Of a stretch of 64,000 bases of DNA, positions 19,046 through 27,274 are shown piece by piece. Position 1 is the first letter of the stretch. Every line of letters begins with the position of its first letter. A program made the position numbers and the translations under genes. The DNA comes from Streptomyces werraensis (lineage in GTDB: Bacteria; Actinomycetota; Actinomycetes; Streptomycetales; Streptomycetaceae): positions 1-64,000 of the forward strand of contig BNBX01000008.1 of NCBI GenBank assembly GCA_014656175.1, in the 5' to 3' direction. The notes under the pieces are model-generated. The model did not search any database and had not been told where the DNA came from. It saw nothing but the letters and a program-made list of their open reading frames with translations.

Positions 19046-19672
19046 ATGACGATCAAGGACACCCCGGAGGAGTGGGAGATCCGCGGGACGCAGACCCCCT
19101 TCGTCGGCAAGAAGACCTCCGTGCGCACCGACGAGGTCGTCATGCCCGGGGGCGCCGTGGTCCACCGCGACTACCAGGTCCACCCGGGGTCCGTGGCCGT
19201 CCTCGCCCTCGACGACGCGGACCGGGCCGTGGTGCTGCGCCAGTACCGGCACCCGGTGCGCCAGAAGCTGTGGGAGATCCCGGCCGGCCTGCTCGACGTG
19301 CCCGGCGAGAACCCGCTGCACGCCGCCCAGCGCGAGCTGTACGAGGAGGCGCACGTCAAGGCGGAGGACTGGCGGGTGCTGGCCGACGTGTACACCACGC
19401 CCGGCGGCTGCGACGAGGCCGTGCGGATCTTCCTGGCACGGGGGCTGTCCGAGGCCGAGGGCGACCGGTTCGCGGTGGAGGACGAGGAGGCCGACATGGA
19501 GCTGGCCCGGGTCCCCGTCAACGAGCTGGTGCGCGGGGTGCTCGCCGGTGACCTGCACAACAACTGCCTGGTGGTGGGCGTGCTGTCACTGGTCGCCGCC
19601 CGTACCGGCGACGGCCTGGACGCGCTGCGTCCGGCAGAGGCGCCGTGGCCGGCCCGTCCGTTCGAGGCGTGA
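19046..19672 (+). CDS. Nudix hydrolase, ADP-ribose pyrophosphatase type
   Basis: Predicted protein of 208 aa with ggaagga at 19034-19040. The Nudix box region reads AGLLDVPGENPLHAAQ then RELYEEAHV; E and RE..EE are in place, but the usual final Gly is His. The following VYTTPGGCDEAVRIFLARGL is typical of ADP-ribose pyrophosphatases. It follows pyrG as in mycobacteria (Rv1699-Rv1700, recalled). Expected reaction: ADP-ribose to AMP and ribose 5-phosphate. Confidence 0.9.
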   Translation: MTIKDTPEEWEIRGTQTPFVGKKTSVRTDEVVMPGGAVVHRDYQVHPGSVAVLALDDADRAVVLRQYRHPVRQKLWEIPAGLLDVPGENPLHAAQRELYEEAHVKAEDWRVLADVYTTPGGCDEAVRIFLARGLSEAEGDRFAVEDEEADMELARVPVNELVRGVLAGDLHNNCLVVGVLSLVAARTGDGLDALRPAEAPWPARPFEA

Positions 19673-19858
19673 CGCCGTACGGCCCGTAACGGACGGCTCC
19701 CGGGGCGTGAATCCTACGATCTGTTGATCCGATCGAGGGAGTCTCGCCCACCGCGCCGCGCTTCTCACGGCACGTCGCAGAGCGTGAACTAGGCTCTGGA
19801 AAACGCCCGTACGGAGACCCGGCGGGCTTGCGCGTGCGGTGGGACGGGAGTGTGGCCC

Positions 19859-21916
19859 GTGACGGATCAGGCGGTGGACCCGAACGGCGTGCGGCTCCCT
19901 CAGGGCGCCCACCCGGAAGGTCGATTCCTGGGCCGTACCAGGGAGCTGAAGGAGCTGCGCGCCGACATCGAGCGCGCCGGGCTCGACACCCTCTCCGGCC
20001 GCAAGGCCCCCCGCGCCCGCGTCCTGCTCATCGCGGGACGCCCCGGGTCCGGCCGCTCGGCGCTCGCCGAGGAGCTCGTCCGCCAGGTCGCCGCCGACTA
20101 CCCGGGCGGCGTCCTGCGCACCCGGCTGAGCGAGCCCGACGGCACCCCCGTGCCCGTCGGGCGCGCCGCCCGCGACCTGCTCGACGCGCTCGGCGAGCCC
20201 GCCCCCGCCGGCGCCCCCGAGGACCAGCTCGGCGAGGCGCTGCGCACCGCCCTCGCCGAGCGCCGCGTGGTGCTCCTGCTCGACGACGCCGCCGATGCCG
20301 AGCAGGTCGACGCCCTGCTCCCGGACAACCCCGACTGCCTGGCCGTCGCCGTCTCCTCCGGCCCGCTCACCGGCATCGCCGACGTCCGCCCCTGCACCCT
20401 CGGCGGCCTCGACACCAAGTCAGGGGTGGAGCTGCTGTCCCGGTTCACCGGCTCGGTGCGCATCACCGTCGACCCACGGGCGGCCGAACGCCTCGCCGAG
20501 CAGTGCCAGGGGCAGCCCGCCGCGCTGGTGCTGGCCGGCGGCTGGCTCGCCGCACGCCCCAAGGCCGCCGTCGCCGACCTCGCCAAGCAACTGCACACGG
20601 ACCCCGGCGCCGGATCCGCGACCGCTCGGCTGCTGCGGCTGGTGCACGACGCGCTGCCGCAGACCGCCGCCCGCACCCTGCGCCTGCTCGCCCTCGCCCC
20701 GGCCGGACTCGCCGACCCGCACACCGCCGCCGCGCTCACCGGCTGCTCGGTGGAGGCCGCGCACACCACCCTCGACGACTTCGCCGCCCACGGCCTGCTG
20801 CACTCGGTCGGCTCCTCCCTGCCGCAGTACCGGGTGCCCGGCTGCCTGCACCGCGAGCTGCTCCGGCTCGCCGAGGACCACGAGCGGCCCGCCGAGCTCC
20901 AGCTCGCCCGCGCCCGCATGCTGGAGCGCACCGTACGGCTGCTCCAGTCCTGCCGGGCCATCACCGAGACCGACAGCCCCGAGGCCCGCCAGAAGGTCCT
21001 CGCTCTGCCGCGCCCCCTGCGTTTCCCCACGCCGCGCGCCGCCGCCGACTGGCTGCGCCTGCGCCGCCCAGCCCTGCTGGCCGCCGCCCGGCTCGCGGTC
21101 GCCGACGGGGAGCTGGACACCCTCGCCCGGCGGCTGATGTCCCAGCTGGTGCGGGCCATGGTCGCCCACTTCGGCACCCGCGCCGCCGCGAGCGACCTCT
21201 ACGACATCCACAACCTCGTCCTCGACGTCGCCGAGCGCCGCGACCTGCCCCGCGAGCGGGCCGCCGCCCTGCTCAACCTCGGCGACCTCGACGCCCGCAC
21301 CGGCCGCACCACGGAGGCGCTGGCGCGCTACCGGGCCGCGCTGGACGCCGGACGCGAGGCGAACGACCCCTACGCCACCGGGCGCGCGATGGAATCCGTA
21401 GGCGGCGCGCACCTGGAGCTGGGGGACTACGACCGGGCGGCGGACTGGTTCGGCCGCGCCCTCGTCGAGCGCCTCGCCCGCGACGAGCGGTCCGAGGCCG
21501 CCCGGCTCCACGGCCGCATCGGCGCCGCCCACACCTACGCGGGCCGCTACGGCGAGGCGATGCGCAACTGGCGCGCGGCCGTCGCCGGGCACCGCAGGGA
21601 CGGGGACGTGGCCGCGCAGGCGCGGGCGCTGAGCGAACTGGGCCGGGTGCAGGAGTACGCGGGACGGCTGGAGGAGTCGCTGCGCACCTGCCGTGAGGCC
21701 GTGGAGTGGGCGCGGCGGGCCGAGGACACCCGGCTGCAGGCCGCGCTGCACCTGCGGCTGGCGGACTCGTACGAGCGTCTCGGCGACCCCGCGTCGGCCG
21801 CGCTGCACCGGAGCACGGCCGGGCGCATGCTGGCCGAGGAGGCCCCCGAGGGCGACTCCGAGCCGGAACATGGAGCTAACGCCTGCGAAATCCGTACCGC
21901 TTCCGCTGAAGATTGA
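19859..21916 (+). CDS. STAND-type ATPase with C-terminal tetratricopeptide repeats
   Basis: Predicted protein of 685 aa. GTG at 19859 follows gggag (19846-19850); GTG at 19850 is an alternative. Residues of about 20-300 resemble an NB-ARC/AfsR-like NTPase: GRTRELKELRADI, Walker A AGRPGSGRSALAEE, Walker B RVVLLLDDAAD and CQGQPAALVLAGGWLA. The C-terminal 250 residues are TPR units (TTEALARYRAALDAGREAND, LGDYDRAADWFGRAL, AGRYGEAMRNWRAAV). No DNA-binding or effector domain is visible at the N-terminus, unlike SARP regulators. It lies between the Nudix gene and ald; its ligand is unknown. Confidence 0.85.
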   Translation: MTDQAVDPNGVRLPQGAHPEGRFLGRTRELKELRADIERAGLDTLSGRKAPRARVLLIAGRPGSGRSALAEELVRQVAADYPGGVLRTRLSEPDGTPVPVGRAARDLLDALGEPAPAGAPEDQLGEALRTALAERRVVLLLDDAADAEQVDALLPDNPDCLAVAVSSGPLTGIADVRPCTLGGLDTKSGVELLSRFTGSVRITVDPRAAERLAEQCQGQPAALVLAGGWLAARPKAAVADLAKQLHTDPGAGSATARLLRLVHDALPQTAARTLRLLALAPAGLADPHTAAALTGCSVEAAHTTLDDFAAHGLLHSVGSSLPQYRVPGCLHRELLRLAEDHERPAELQLARARMLERTVRLLQSCRAITETDSPEARQKVLALPRPLRFPTPRAAADWLRLRRPALLAAARLAVADGELDTLARRLMSQLVRAMVAHFGTRAAASDLYDIHNLVLDVAERRDLPRERAAALLNLGDLDARTGRTTEALARYRAALDAGREANDPYATGRAMESVGGAHLELGDYDRAADWFGRALVERLARDERSEAARLHGRIGAAHTYAGRYGEAMRNWRAAVAGHRRDGDVAAQARALSELGRVQEYAGRLEESLRTCREAVEWARRAEDTRLQAALHLRLADSYERLGDPASAALHRSTAGRMLAEEAPEGDSEPEHGANACEIRTASAED

Positions 21917-22060
21917 TGCAATGGAAGGCTAGACAGCGGGAACACCTTCATTAGACTGGCTCTGCCGCACCATCTCCTGCGGTCTCTCCCGGTGTGCCCG
22001 TGCGTGCCCGGGTATGTGTAGTGATATCCCATACCTTCTGAGCCAAGGACCGTGATCGAC

Positions 22061-23176
22061 GTGAAGGTCGGCATCCCCCGCGAGGTCAAGAACAACGAGT
22101 TCCGGGTGGCCATCACCCCCGCCGGCGTGCACGAGCTCGTGCGCCACGGCCATCAGGTCGTCATCGAGCGCGGCGCCGGTGTCGGCTCCTCGATCCCGGA
22201 CGGCGAGTACATCGCCGCGGGCGGTCAGATCCTGGACACCGCCGACGAGGTCTGGGCCGCCGCCGACCTGCTGCTCAAGGTCAAGGAGCCGGTCGCGGAG
22301 GAGTACCACCGCCTGCGCAAGGACCAGACGCTCTTCACCTACCTGCACCTGGCCGCGTCCAAGGAGTGCACCGACGCCCTGCTGGAGTCCGGCACCACCG
22401 CCATCGCCTACGAGACCGTCGAGCTGCCCGGCCGGGCGCTGCCGCTGCTCGCCCCGATGTCCGAGGTCGCGGGCCGGCTCTCCACCCAGGTCGGCGCCTA
22501 CCACCTGATGCGCGCCCACGGCGGCCGCGGAGTGCTGCCCGGCGGCGTCCCCGGCGTGCTGGCCGGCCGCGCGGTCGTCATCGGCGCCGGAGTCTCCGGC
22601 TGGAACGCCGCGCAGATCGCCATCGGCATGGGCTTCCACGTGACCCTGCTCGACAAGGACATCAACAAGCTCAAGGAGGCCGACAAGGTCTTCGGCACGC
22701 GCATCCAGACCGTCGTCTCCAACTCCTTCGAGCTGGAGAAGGCCTGCCTGGAGGCCGACCTCGTGATCGGCGCCGTGCTGGTGCCGGGCGCCAAGGCGCC
22801 GAAGCTGGTCAGCAACGAGCTGGTCTCCCGGATGAAGGCCGGAAGTGTCCTTGTCGACATCGCGATCGACCAGGGCGGCTGCTTCGAGGACTCCCGTCCG
22901 ACCACGCACGCCGAGCCGACCTTCAAGGTCCACGAGTCGGTCTTCTACTGCGTCGCCAACATGCCAGGCGCGGTGCCCAACACCTCGACCTACGCGCTCA
23001 CCAACGCCACGCTGCCGTACATCGTCGAACTCGCCGACCGTGGCTGGGTGGAGGCGCTGCGCCGCGACCCGGCGCTCGCCAAGGGTCTCAACACCCATGA
23101 CGGCAAGGTCGTTTACAAGGAGGTCGCCGAGGCGCACGGTCTCGAGCACGTGGAGCTCGCCTCGCTGCTCGGCTGA
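22061..23176 (+). CDS. ald: Alanine dehydrogenase
   Basis: Predicted protein of 371 aa from MKVGIPREVKNNEFRVA, the usual family length. A GTG at 22052 would add MID but leaves only 2 nt to the aagga at 22045-22049. Catalytic and binding motifs are LLKVKEP (Lys), YLHLAA (His), the NAD-binding GAGVSGWNAAQIAIGMG and SVLVDIAIDQGGC. It interconverts L-alanine and pyruvate plus ammonia with NAD. GGTATG (22011-22016) and CATACC (22030-22035) flank the upstream region as a short inverted repeat. Confidence 0.95.
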   Translation: MKVGIPREVKNNEFRVAITPAGVHELVRHGHQVVIERGAGVGSSIPDGEYIAAGGQILDTADEVWAAADLLLKVKEPVAEEYHRLRKDQTLFTYLHLAASKECTDALLESGTTAIAYETVELPGRALPLLAPMSEVAGRLSTQVGAYHLMRAHGGRGVLPGGVPGVLAGRAVVIGAGVSGWNAAQIAIGMGFHVTLLDKDINKLKEADKVFGTRIQTVVSNSFELEKACLEADLVIGAVLVPGAKAPKLVSNELVSRMKAGSVLVDIAIDQGGCFEDSRPTTHAEPTFKVHESVFYCVANMPGAVPNTSTYALTNATLPYIVELADRGWVEALRRDPALAKGLNTHDGKVVYKEVAEAHGLEHVELASLLG

Positions 23177-23547
23177 TCCGCGCACGGCGTCAAGTCGACC
23201 AAGTCACGGACCCGCAAAGGCGATACGTCAACTCGGGGCGTCAACGCCTCGCACCAGGCCGGACCTTGCGTGCCAAGGTCCGGCCGGATGTGTGTATGGT
23301 CACGTCCTGGTTCAGGGGCAACTCGCCTCGAACGTAACCGTTCTACCGATTCGTACACCCGTGAATCCTGCCGTGCGACGGCTGTACGCCCTTGACAGAG
23401 GGGTGTTTCATTACCGACACATCGTGCCGGGTCCGGCGGATTGTGTTGCTGCGGACGGCCGACACGCCATAGAGTCGCCAACCGTCGGCATGGTGCCACG
23501 CTGACCTGTCTAGAAGTTTCCTGGTCACCAAGGAGGTAAGACGACTT
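23177..23547. other. Intergenic region between ald and parA
   Basis: Apart from the hairpin at 23257-23285, these 371 bases hold no gene I can support. A perfect -35-like TTGACA lies at 23392-23397, but the best -10 candidate (TACCGA at 23412-23417) is only 14 bp away, so the promoter call is weak. A strong aaggaggt ribosome binding site for parA begins at 23530. Confidence 0.6.
23257..23285 (+). terminator. Hairpin terminator after ald
   Basis: A perfect 12-bp stem (ggccggaccttg at 23257-23268 with caaggtccggcc at 23274-23285) and 5-nt loop lies 80 bp after the ald stop. There is no T tract. Confidence 0.7.
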
Positions 23548-24726
23548 GTGAATGAGTCGACATTTACTCCCGGGGGTGGTCAACCAGGAATGCCTGCGCC
23601 GGGCCAGGGGTCCGCGGGATTCGCTGCTGTCGGCTCCGTCGCTGTGCGCACCTTCGCAGCCCACCAGAGTCACGCAACTCCAGGAGTGACTCACCCAGCA
23701 CACCAGAGCATGGATGGCCATCACGTGAACGCCATGGCCGGCGACGGAAGTGGCGCGCCCCACAACCATTTCGCCGACTACGACGAACTGCCCGAGGGGC
23801 ACTTCTACGACCCCGACGCCGAGTACGAGCCCGATCCGGAGTACGCGGCCACGCTCGCGCCCGACGCGGCACGCCAGCGCCGTGAGCGCATCGGCCCGAC
23901 CGGACGCCCGCTGCCGTACTTCCCGATCCCGGGCCCGCTGACCGACCACGGCCCCGCGAAGATCATCGCGATGTGCAACCAGAAGGGCGGCGTCGGCAAG
24001 ACCACGTCGACCATCAACCTGGGCGCCGCGCTCGCGGAGTACGGACGCCGGGTGCTGCTCGTCGACTTCGACCCGCAGGGCGCGCTGTCGGTCGGACTCG
24101 GCGTCAACCCCATGGAGCTCGACCTCACCGTCTACAACCTGCTCATGGAGCGGGGCATGGCGGCCGACGAGGTGCTGCTGAAGACCGCGGTCCCCAACAT
24201 GGACCTGCTGCCCAGCAACATCGACCTGTCGGCGGCCGAGGTCCAGCTCGTCAGCGAGGTCGCGCGCGAGTCGACGCTGCAGCGCGCGCTGAAGCCGCTG
24301 ATGGACGACTACGACTACATCGTGATCGACTGTCAGCCCTCGCTCGGCCTGCTCACCGTCAACGCGCTCACCGCGGCGCACAAGGTGATCGTGCCGCTGG
24401 AGTGCGAGTTCTTCGCGCTGCGCGGTGTCGCCCTGCTGACCGAGACCATCGAGAAGGTCCAGGAGCGGCTCAACCCGGAGCTGGAGCTCGACGGGATCCT
24501 CGCCACCATGTACGACTCGCGCACGGTGCACAGCCGTGAGGTGCTCGCGCGGGTGGTCGAGGCGTTCGACGACCACGTCTACCACACGGTCATCGGACGC
24601 ACGGTCCGCTTCCCGGAGACCACGGTCGCCGGTGAGCCGATCACCACGTACGCGTCCAACTCCGTCGGCGCCGCCGCCTACCGTCAGCTCGCCAGGGAGG
24701 TGCTCGCCCGGTGTCACGCCGAGTGA
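23548..24726 (+). CDS. ParA/Soj-like chromosome partitioning ATPase
   Basis: Predicted protein of 392 aa with GTG start behind aaggaggt. The first 135 or so residues are a His/Pro/Gly/Asp-rich extension absent from classical ParA. The core begins with the deviant Walker A CNQKGGVGKTT near residue 147, then VDFDPQGALSVGLG, YDYIVIDCQPSLGLLT and VIVPLECEFFALRG. This is the orphan ParA next to scpA-scpB (Rv1708-like in mycobacteria, recalled), not the parAB of the origin region; no parB is adjacent. The next gene starts within its stop (GTGA) and may encode the DNA-binding partner. Confidence 0.92.
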   Translation: MNESTFTPGGGQPGMPAPGQGSAGFAAVGSVAVRTFAAHQSHATPGVTHPAHQSMDGHHVNAMAGDGSGAPHNHFADYDELPEGHFYDPDAEYEPDPEYAATLAPDAARQRRERIGPTGRPLPYFPIPGPLTDHGPAKIIAMCNQKGGVGKTTSTINLGAALAEYGRRVLLVDFDPQGALSVGLGVNPMELDLTVYNLLMERGMAADEVLLKTAVPNMDLLPSNIDLSAAEVQLVSEVARESTLQRALKPLMDDYDYIVIDCQPSLGLLTVNALTAAHKVIVPLECEFFALRGVALLTETIEKVQERLNPELELDGILATMYDSRTVHSREVLARVVEAFDDHVYHTVIGRTVRFPETTVAGEPITTYASNSVGAAAYRQLAREVLARCHAE

Positions 24727-25271
24727 GTCTGCCGGGGGCCGACGAACTCTTCCGTACGACAGGGGGGACGGCGCTCCAGCCGTCCACCCCCAGGCGCGGC
24801 GGCGACGCCCGGGTCCCCGCACCCGCGGCGGAGGGCGACGCGGCAGCGGCCGTCCACGAGGACGCGCCGCAGTCGGTGCCCGTGCAGGGCGGCGACGGCG
24901 AGGGCACGGAGCACGCCGCGGCGGACGTGGAGCCCGCCGAGGCCGGGGAGTCCCGCAGCCGGGGGGCCGCGGGCGCCGGACGGCGCGCGGCGGTGACCGG
25001 CGAAGGCGCGGCCGCCGCGCCCCCGCGCAAGCGGGGACGGCCCGCGGCACGGCGGCCCAGCGGCCGCGAGCGGCACGACGAGAAGATCACCGTGTACGTC
25101 TCCGCCGAGGAGCTGATGGACCTCGAGCACGCACGTCTGGTCCTGCGCGGTGAACACGGCCTCGCCGTCGACCGCGGGCGTATCGTCCGCGAGGCGGTCG
25201 CCGTGGTTCTCGCGGACCTGGAGAGCCGGGGGGACGCCAGCATCCTCGTACGACGCCTGCGGGGACGGTAG
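24723..25271 (+). CDS. Small protein with AT-hook and ribbon-helix-helix-like C-terminus, probable ParA partner
   Basis: Predicted protein of 182 aa. GTG at 24723 overlaps the parA stop; GTG at 24711 is an alternative. Residues of about 15-100 are low-complexity. Residues 102-110 read RKRGRPAAR, an AT-hook core. Residues of about 119-168 begin DEKITVYVSAEELMDLE and continue RGRIVREAVAVVLADLE, matching the strand-helix-helix pattern of Arc/MetJ/CopG-type dimers. Position between parA and scpA suggests a DNA-binding partner for the ParA or condensin proteins. This is inference; the family has no known function that I can name. Confidence 0.75.
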   Translation: MSLPGADELFRTTGGTALQPSTPRRGGDARVPAPAAEGDAAAAVHEDAPQSVPVQGGDGEGTEHAAADVEPAEAGESRSRGAAGAGRRAAVTGEGAAAAPPRKRGRPAARRPSGRERHDEKITVYVSAEELMDLEHARLVLRGEHGLAVDRGRIVREAVAVVLADLESRGDASILVRRLRGR

Positions 25272-25289
25272 CGATAGCCTGCGGGGGCC

Positions 25290-26603
25290 ATGACCTCGAA
25301 CGACGCAGCCGCCCCCGCGCCTCGCCGCCGCCCCTTGGGCCGCGGCCCGGCGACGTCCGCGGACGCGGCGCCTCCCCTCACCGGGGAGGCGGCCGCGCGG
25401 GACGGCTCGGCCGAGGCTGCGCCTGCTGTCACGCCGGAGGCGCCCGCCGCACGGGTCCCCGCCTCCGAGAACGCGGCGGCCCGGCCCGAACGGACGGTTG
25501 AGCAGGCCGCGTCTGCCGACGGGGCCGCGCCCCCAGGTGCGGTGCTCACGGACTCGGGCGGTGCGCTCGGCGATGAGCGGCGGGTGGTCGGCGGCGAGGC
25601 CGGGCGCCCCGAGGGCGTGGGCTCGGTGCCCGCCGCTTCGGGGGGTGCGCCTGGCGGCGAGGAAGCGGCCGTGGCCGGGAAGCCGGCCGAGCCGGGCGGC
25701 GCGTTCGGTGATGCGGGCGGGCGTCCCGCCGACGTCGGCGGGCCCTACCATGAGGCGGGTTCGCCCGGTGCCGCGGCCGGGGGCGACTTCGGGGACGGGC
25801 GGTTCAAGGTCCGGCTGGCGAACTTCGAGGGGCCCTTCGACCTGCTCCTGCAGCTGATCGCCAAGCACAAGCTGGACGTCACCGAGGTCGCCCTGTCCAA
25901 GGTGACGGACGAGTTCATGGCGCACATCCGGGCCCTGGGGCCCGACTGGGACCTCGACGAGACGACCGAGTTCCTCGTGGTCGCCGCCACCCTGCTCGAT
26001 CTGAAGGCGGCCCGGCTGCTGCCCGCCGCCGAGGTGGAGGACGAGGCCGACCTCGCCCTGCTGGAGGCGCGCGACCTGCTGTTCGCGCGGCTGCTGCAGT
26101 ACCGCGCGTACAAGCAGATCGCCGACATCTTCAGCCGCAGGCTGGACGACGAGGCGCGCCGGTTCCCCCGTACCGTCGGGCTGGAGCCGCACCATGCCGA
26201 GCTGCTGCCCGACGTGGTCATCAGCATCGGACCCGAGAGGTTCGCCGAACTCGCGGTCAAGGCGATGCAGCCCAAGCCCAAGCCGCAGGTGTACGTGGAC
26301 CACATCCACGCGCCGCTGGTCAGCGTGCAGGAGCAGGCCGGGATCGTCGTCGCGCGGCTCAAGGAGCTGGGCGAGGCCAGTTTCCGGGCGCTGGTCGAGG
26401 ACACCGACGACACCCTGACCGTCGTCGCCCGCTTCCTCGCCCTGCTGGAGCTGTACCGGGAGAAGGCCGTCGCCCTCGACCAGGAGACCGCGCTGGGCGA
26501 GCTGACGGTGCGCTGGACCGGCGGTGAAGGGGACGCCGTGGCCGCGGTCACCGACGAGTTCGACCGGCCGCCAGAGCAGCCCCAGGAGGAGAGGACACCG
26601 TGA
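25290..26603 (+). CDS. scpA: Segregation and condensation protein A
   Basis: Predicted protein of 437 aa. The kleisin begins near residue 172 (FKVRLANFEGPFDLLLQLI) and continues with KLDVTEVALSKVTDEF, VVAATLLDLKAARLLP and a C-terminal winged helix (ELYREKAVALDQETALGELTVRW). The 170-residue N-terminal extension is Ala/Pro/Gly/Glu-rich and probably disordered, about as long as the usual part of many ScpA proteins is beyond it. ScpA bridges SMC heads with ScpB in chromosome condensation. Its stop overlaps the scpB start. Confidence 0.93.
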   Translation: MTSNDAAAPAPRRRPLGRGPATSADAAPPLTGEAAARDGSAEAAPAVTPEAPAARVPASENAAARPERTVEQAASADGAAPPGAVLTDSGGALGDERRVVGGEAGRPEGVGSVPAASGGAPGGEEAAVAGKPAEPGGAFGDAGGRPADVGGPYHEAGSPGAAAGGDFGDGRFKVRLANFEGPFDLLLQLIAKHKLDVTEVALSKVTDEFMAHIRALGPDWDLDETTEFLVVAATLLDLKAARLLPAAEVEDEADLALLEARDLLFARLLQYRAYKQIADIFSRRLDDEARRFPRTVGLEPHHAELLPDVVISIGPERFAELAVKAMQPKPKPQVYVDHIHAPLVSVQEQAGIVVARLKELGEASFRALVEDTDDTLTVVARFLALLELYREKAVALDQETALGELTVRWTGGEGDAVAAVTDEFDRPPEQPQEERTP

Positions 26604-27253
26604 GCGAGGACACGAGCGGGGCCCCGGCAGGGGCCGGCGGGGTCGCGGAGCTCGAGCTGAAGCCGGCTCTGGAGGCCGTGCTCATGGTCGTGGACGAGCC
26701 CGCGACCGAGGAGCATCTGGCGAAGGTACTGGAGCGGCCGAAGCGGCAGGTCGCCGACGCCCTGCGGGAACTGGCCGACGAGTACACCGTCCAGGGCCGC
26801 GGCTTCGAGCTGCGCCGGGTCGCCGGCGGCTGGCGGTTCTACACCCGCCCCGAGTACGCCGCGGCCGTCGAGGGCTACGTGCTGGACGGCCAGCAGGCCC
26901 GCCTCACCCAGGCCGCCCTGGAGACCCTCGCGGTCGTCGCGTACCGCCAGCCGGTCAGCCGCAGCAGGGTCTCCGCGGTGCGCGGGGTCAACTGCGACGG
27001 CGTGATGCGCACCCTCCTCCAGCGGGGTCTGATCGAGGAGGCGGGCACGGAACCCGAAACAGGTGCGATCCTGTACACGACGACGAACTACTTCCTGGAA
27101 CGGATGGGCCTGCGCGGTCTGGACGAGCTCCCGGAGCTCGCGCCCTTCCTCCCGGAGGCGGAGGCGATCGAGGCCGAGACCCAGGAAGGGGTGCCGTCGT
27201 TCGATCCGGACGCCCCGGACCCGGACGACGGCACGCACGACGAACACGCCTGA
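26600..27253 (+). CDS. scpB: Segregation and condensation protein B
   Basis: Predicted protein of 217 aa with GTG overlapping the scpA stop and aggagga at 26584-26590. Two winged-helix units are visible: LEAVLMVVDEPATEEHLAKVL and LTQAALETLAVVAYRQPVSRSRV followed by RGVNCDGVMRTLLQRGLI. The tail is acidic. It works as a dimer bound to ScpA in the SMC complex. Confidence 0.95.
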   Translation: MSEDTSGAPAGAGGVAELELKPALEAVLMVVDEPATEEHLAKVLERPKRQVADALRELADEYTVQGRGFELRRVAGGWRFYTRPEYAAAVEGYVLDGQQARLTQAALETLAVVAYRQPVSRSRVSAVRGVNCDGVMRTLLQRGLIEEAGTEPETGAILYTTTNYFLERMGLRGLDELPELAPFLPEAEAIEAETQEGVPSFDPDAPDPDDGTHDEHA

Positions 27254-27274
27254 CACGACGACGACGGAAAACTG

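Noticed and set aside
23392..23417. Promoter for parA with TTGACA and TACCGA.
   Set aside because: The spacer is only 14 bp, and no better -10 is present, so it is noted in the intergenic entry but not called a promoter.
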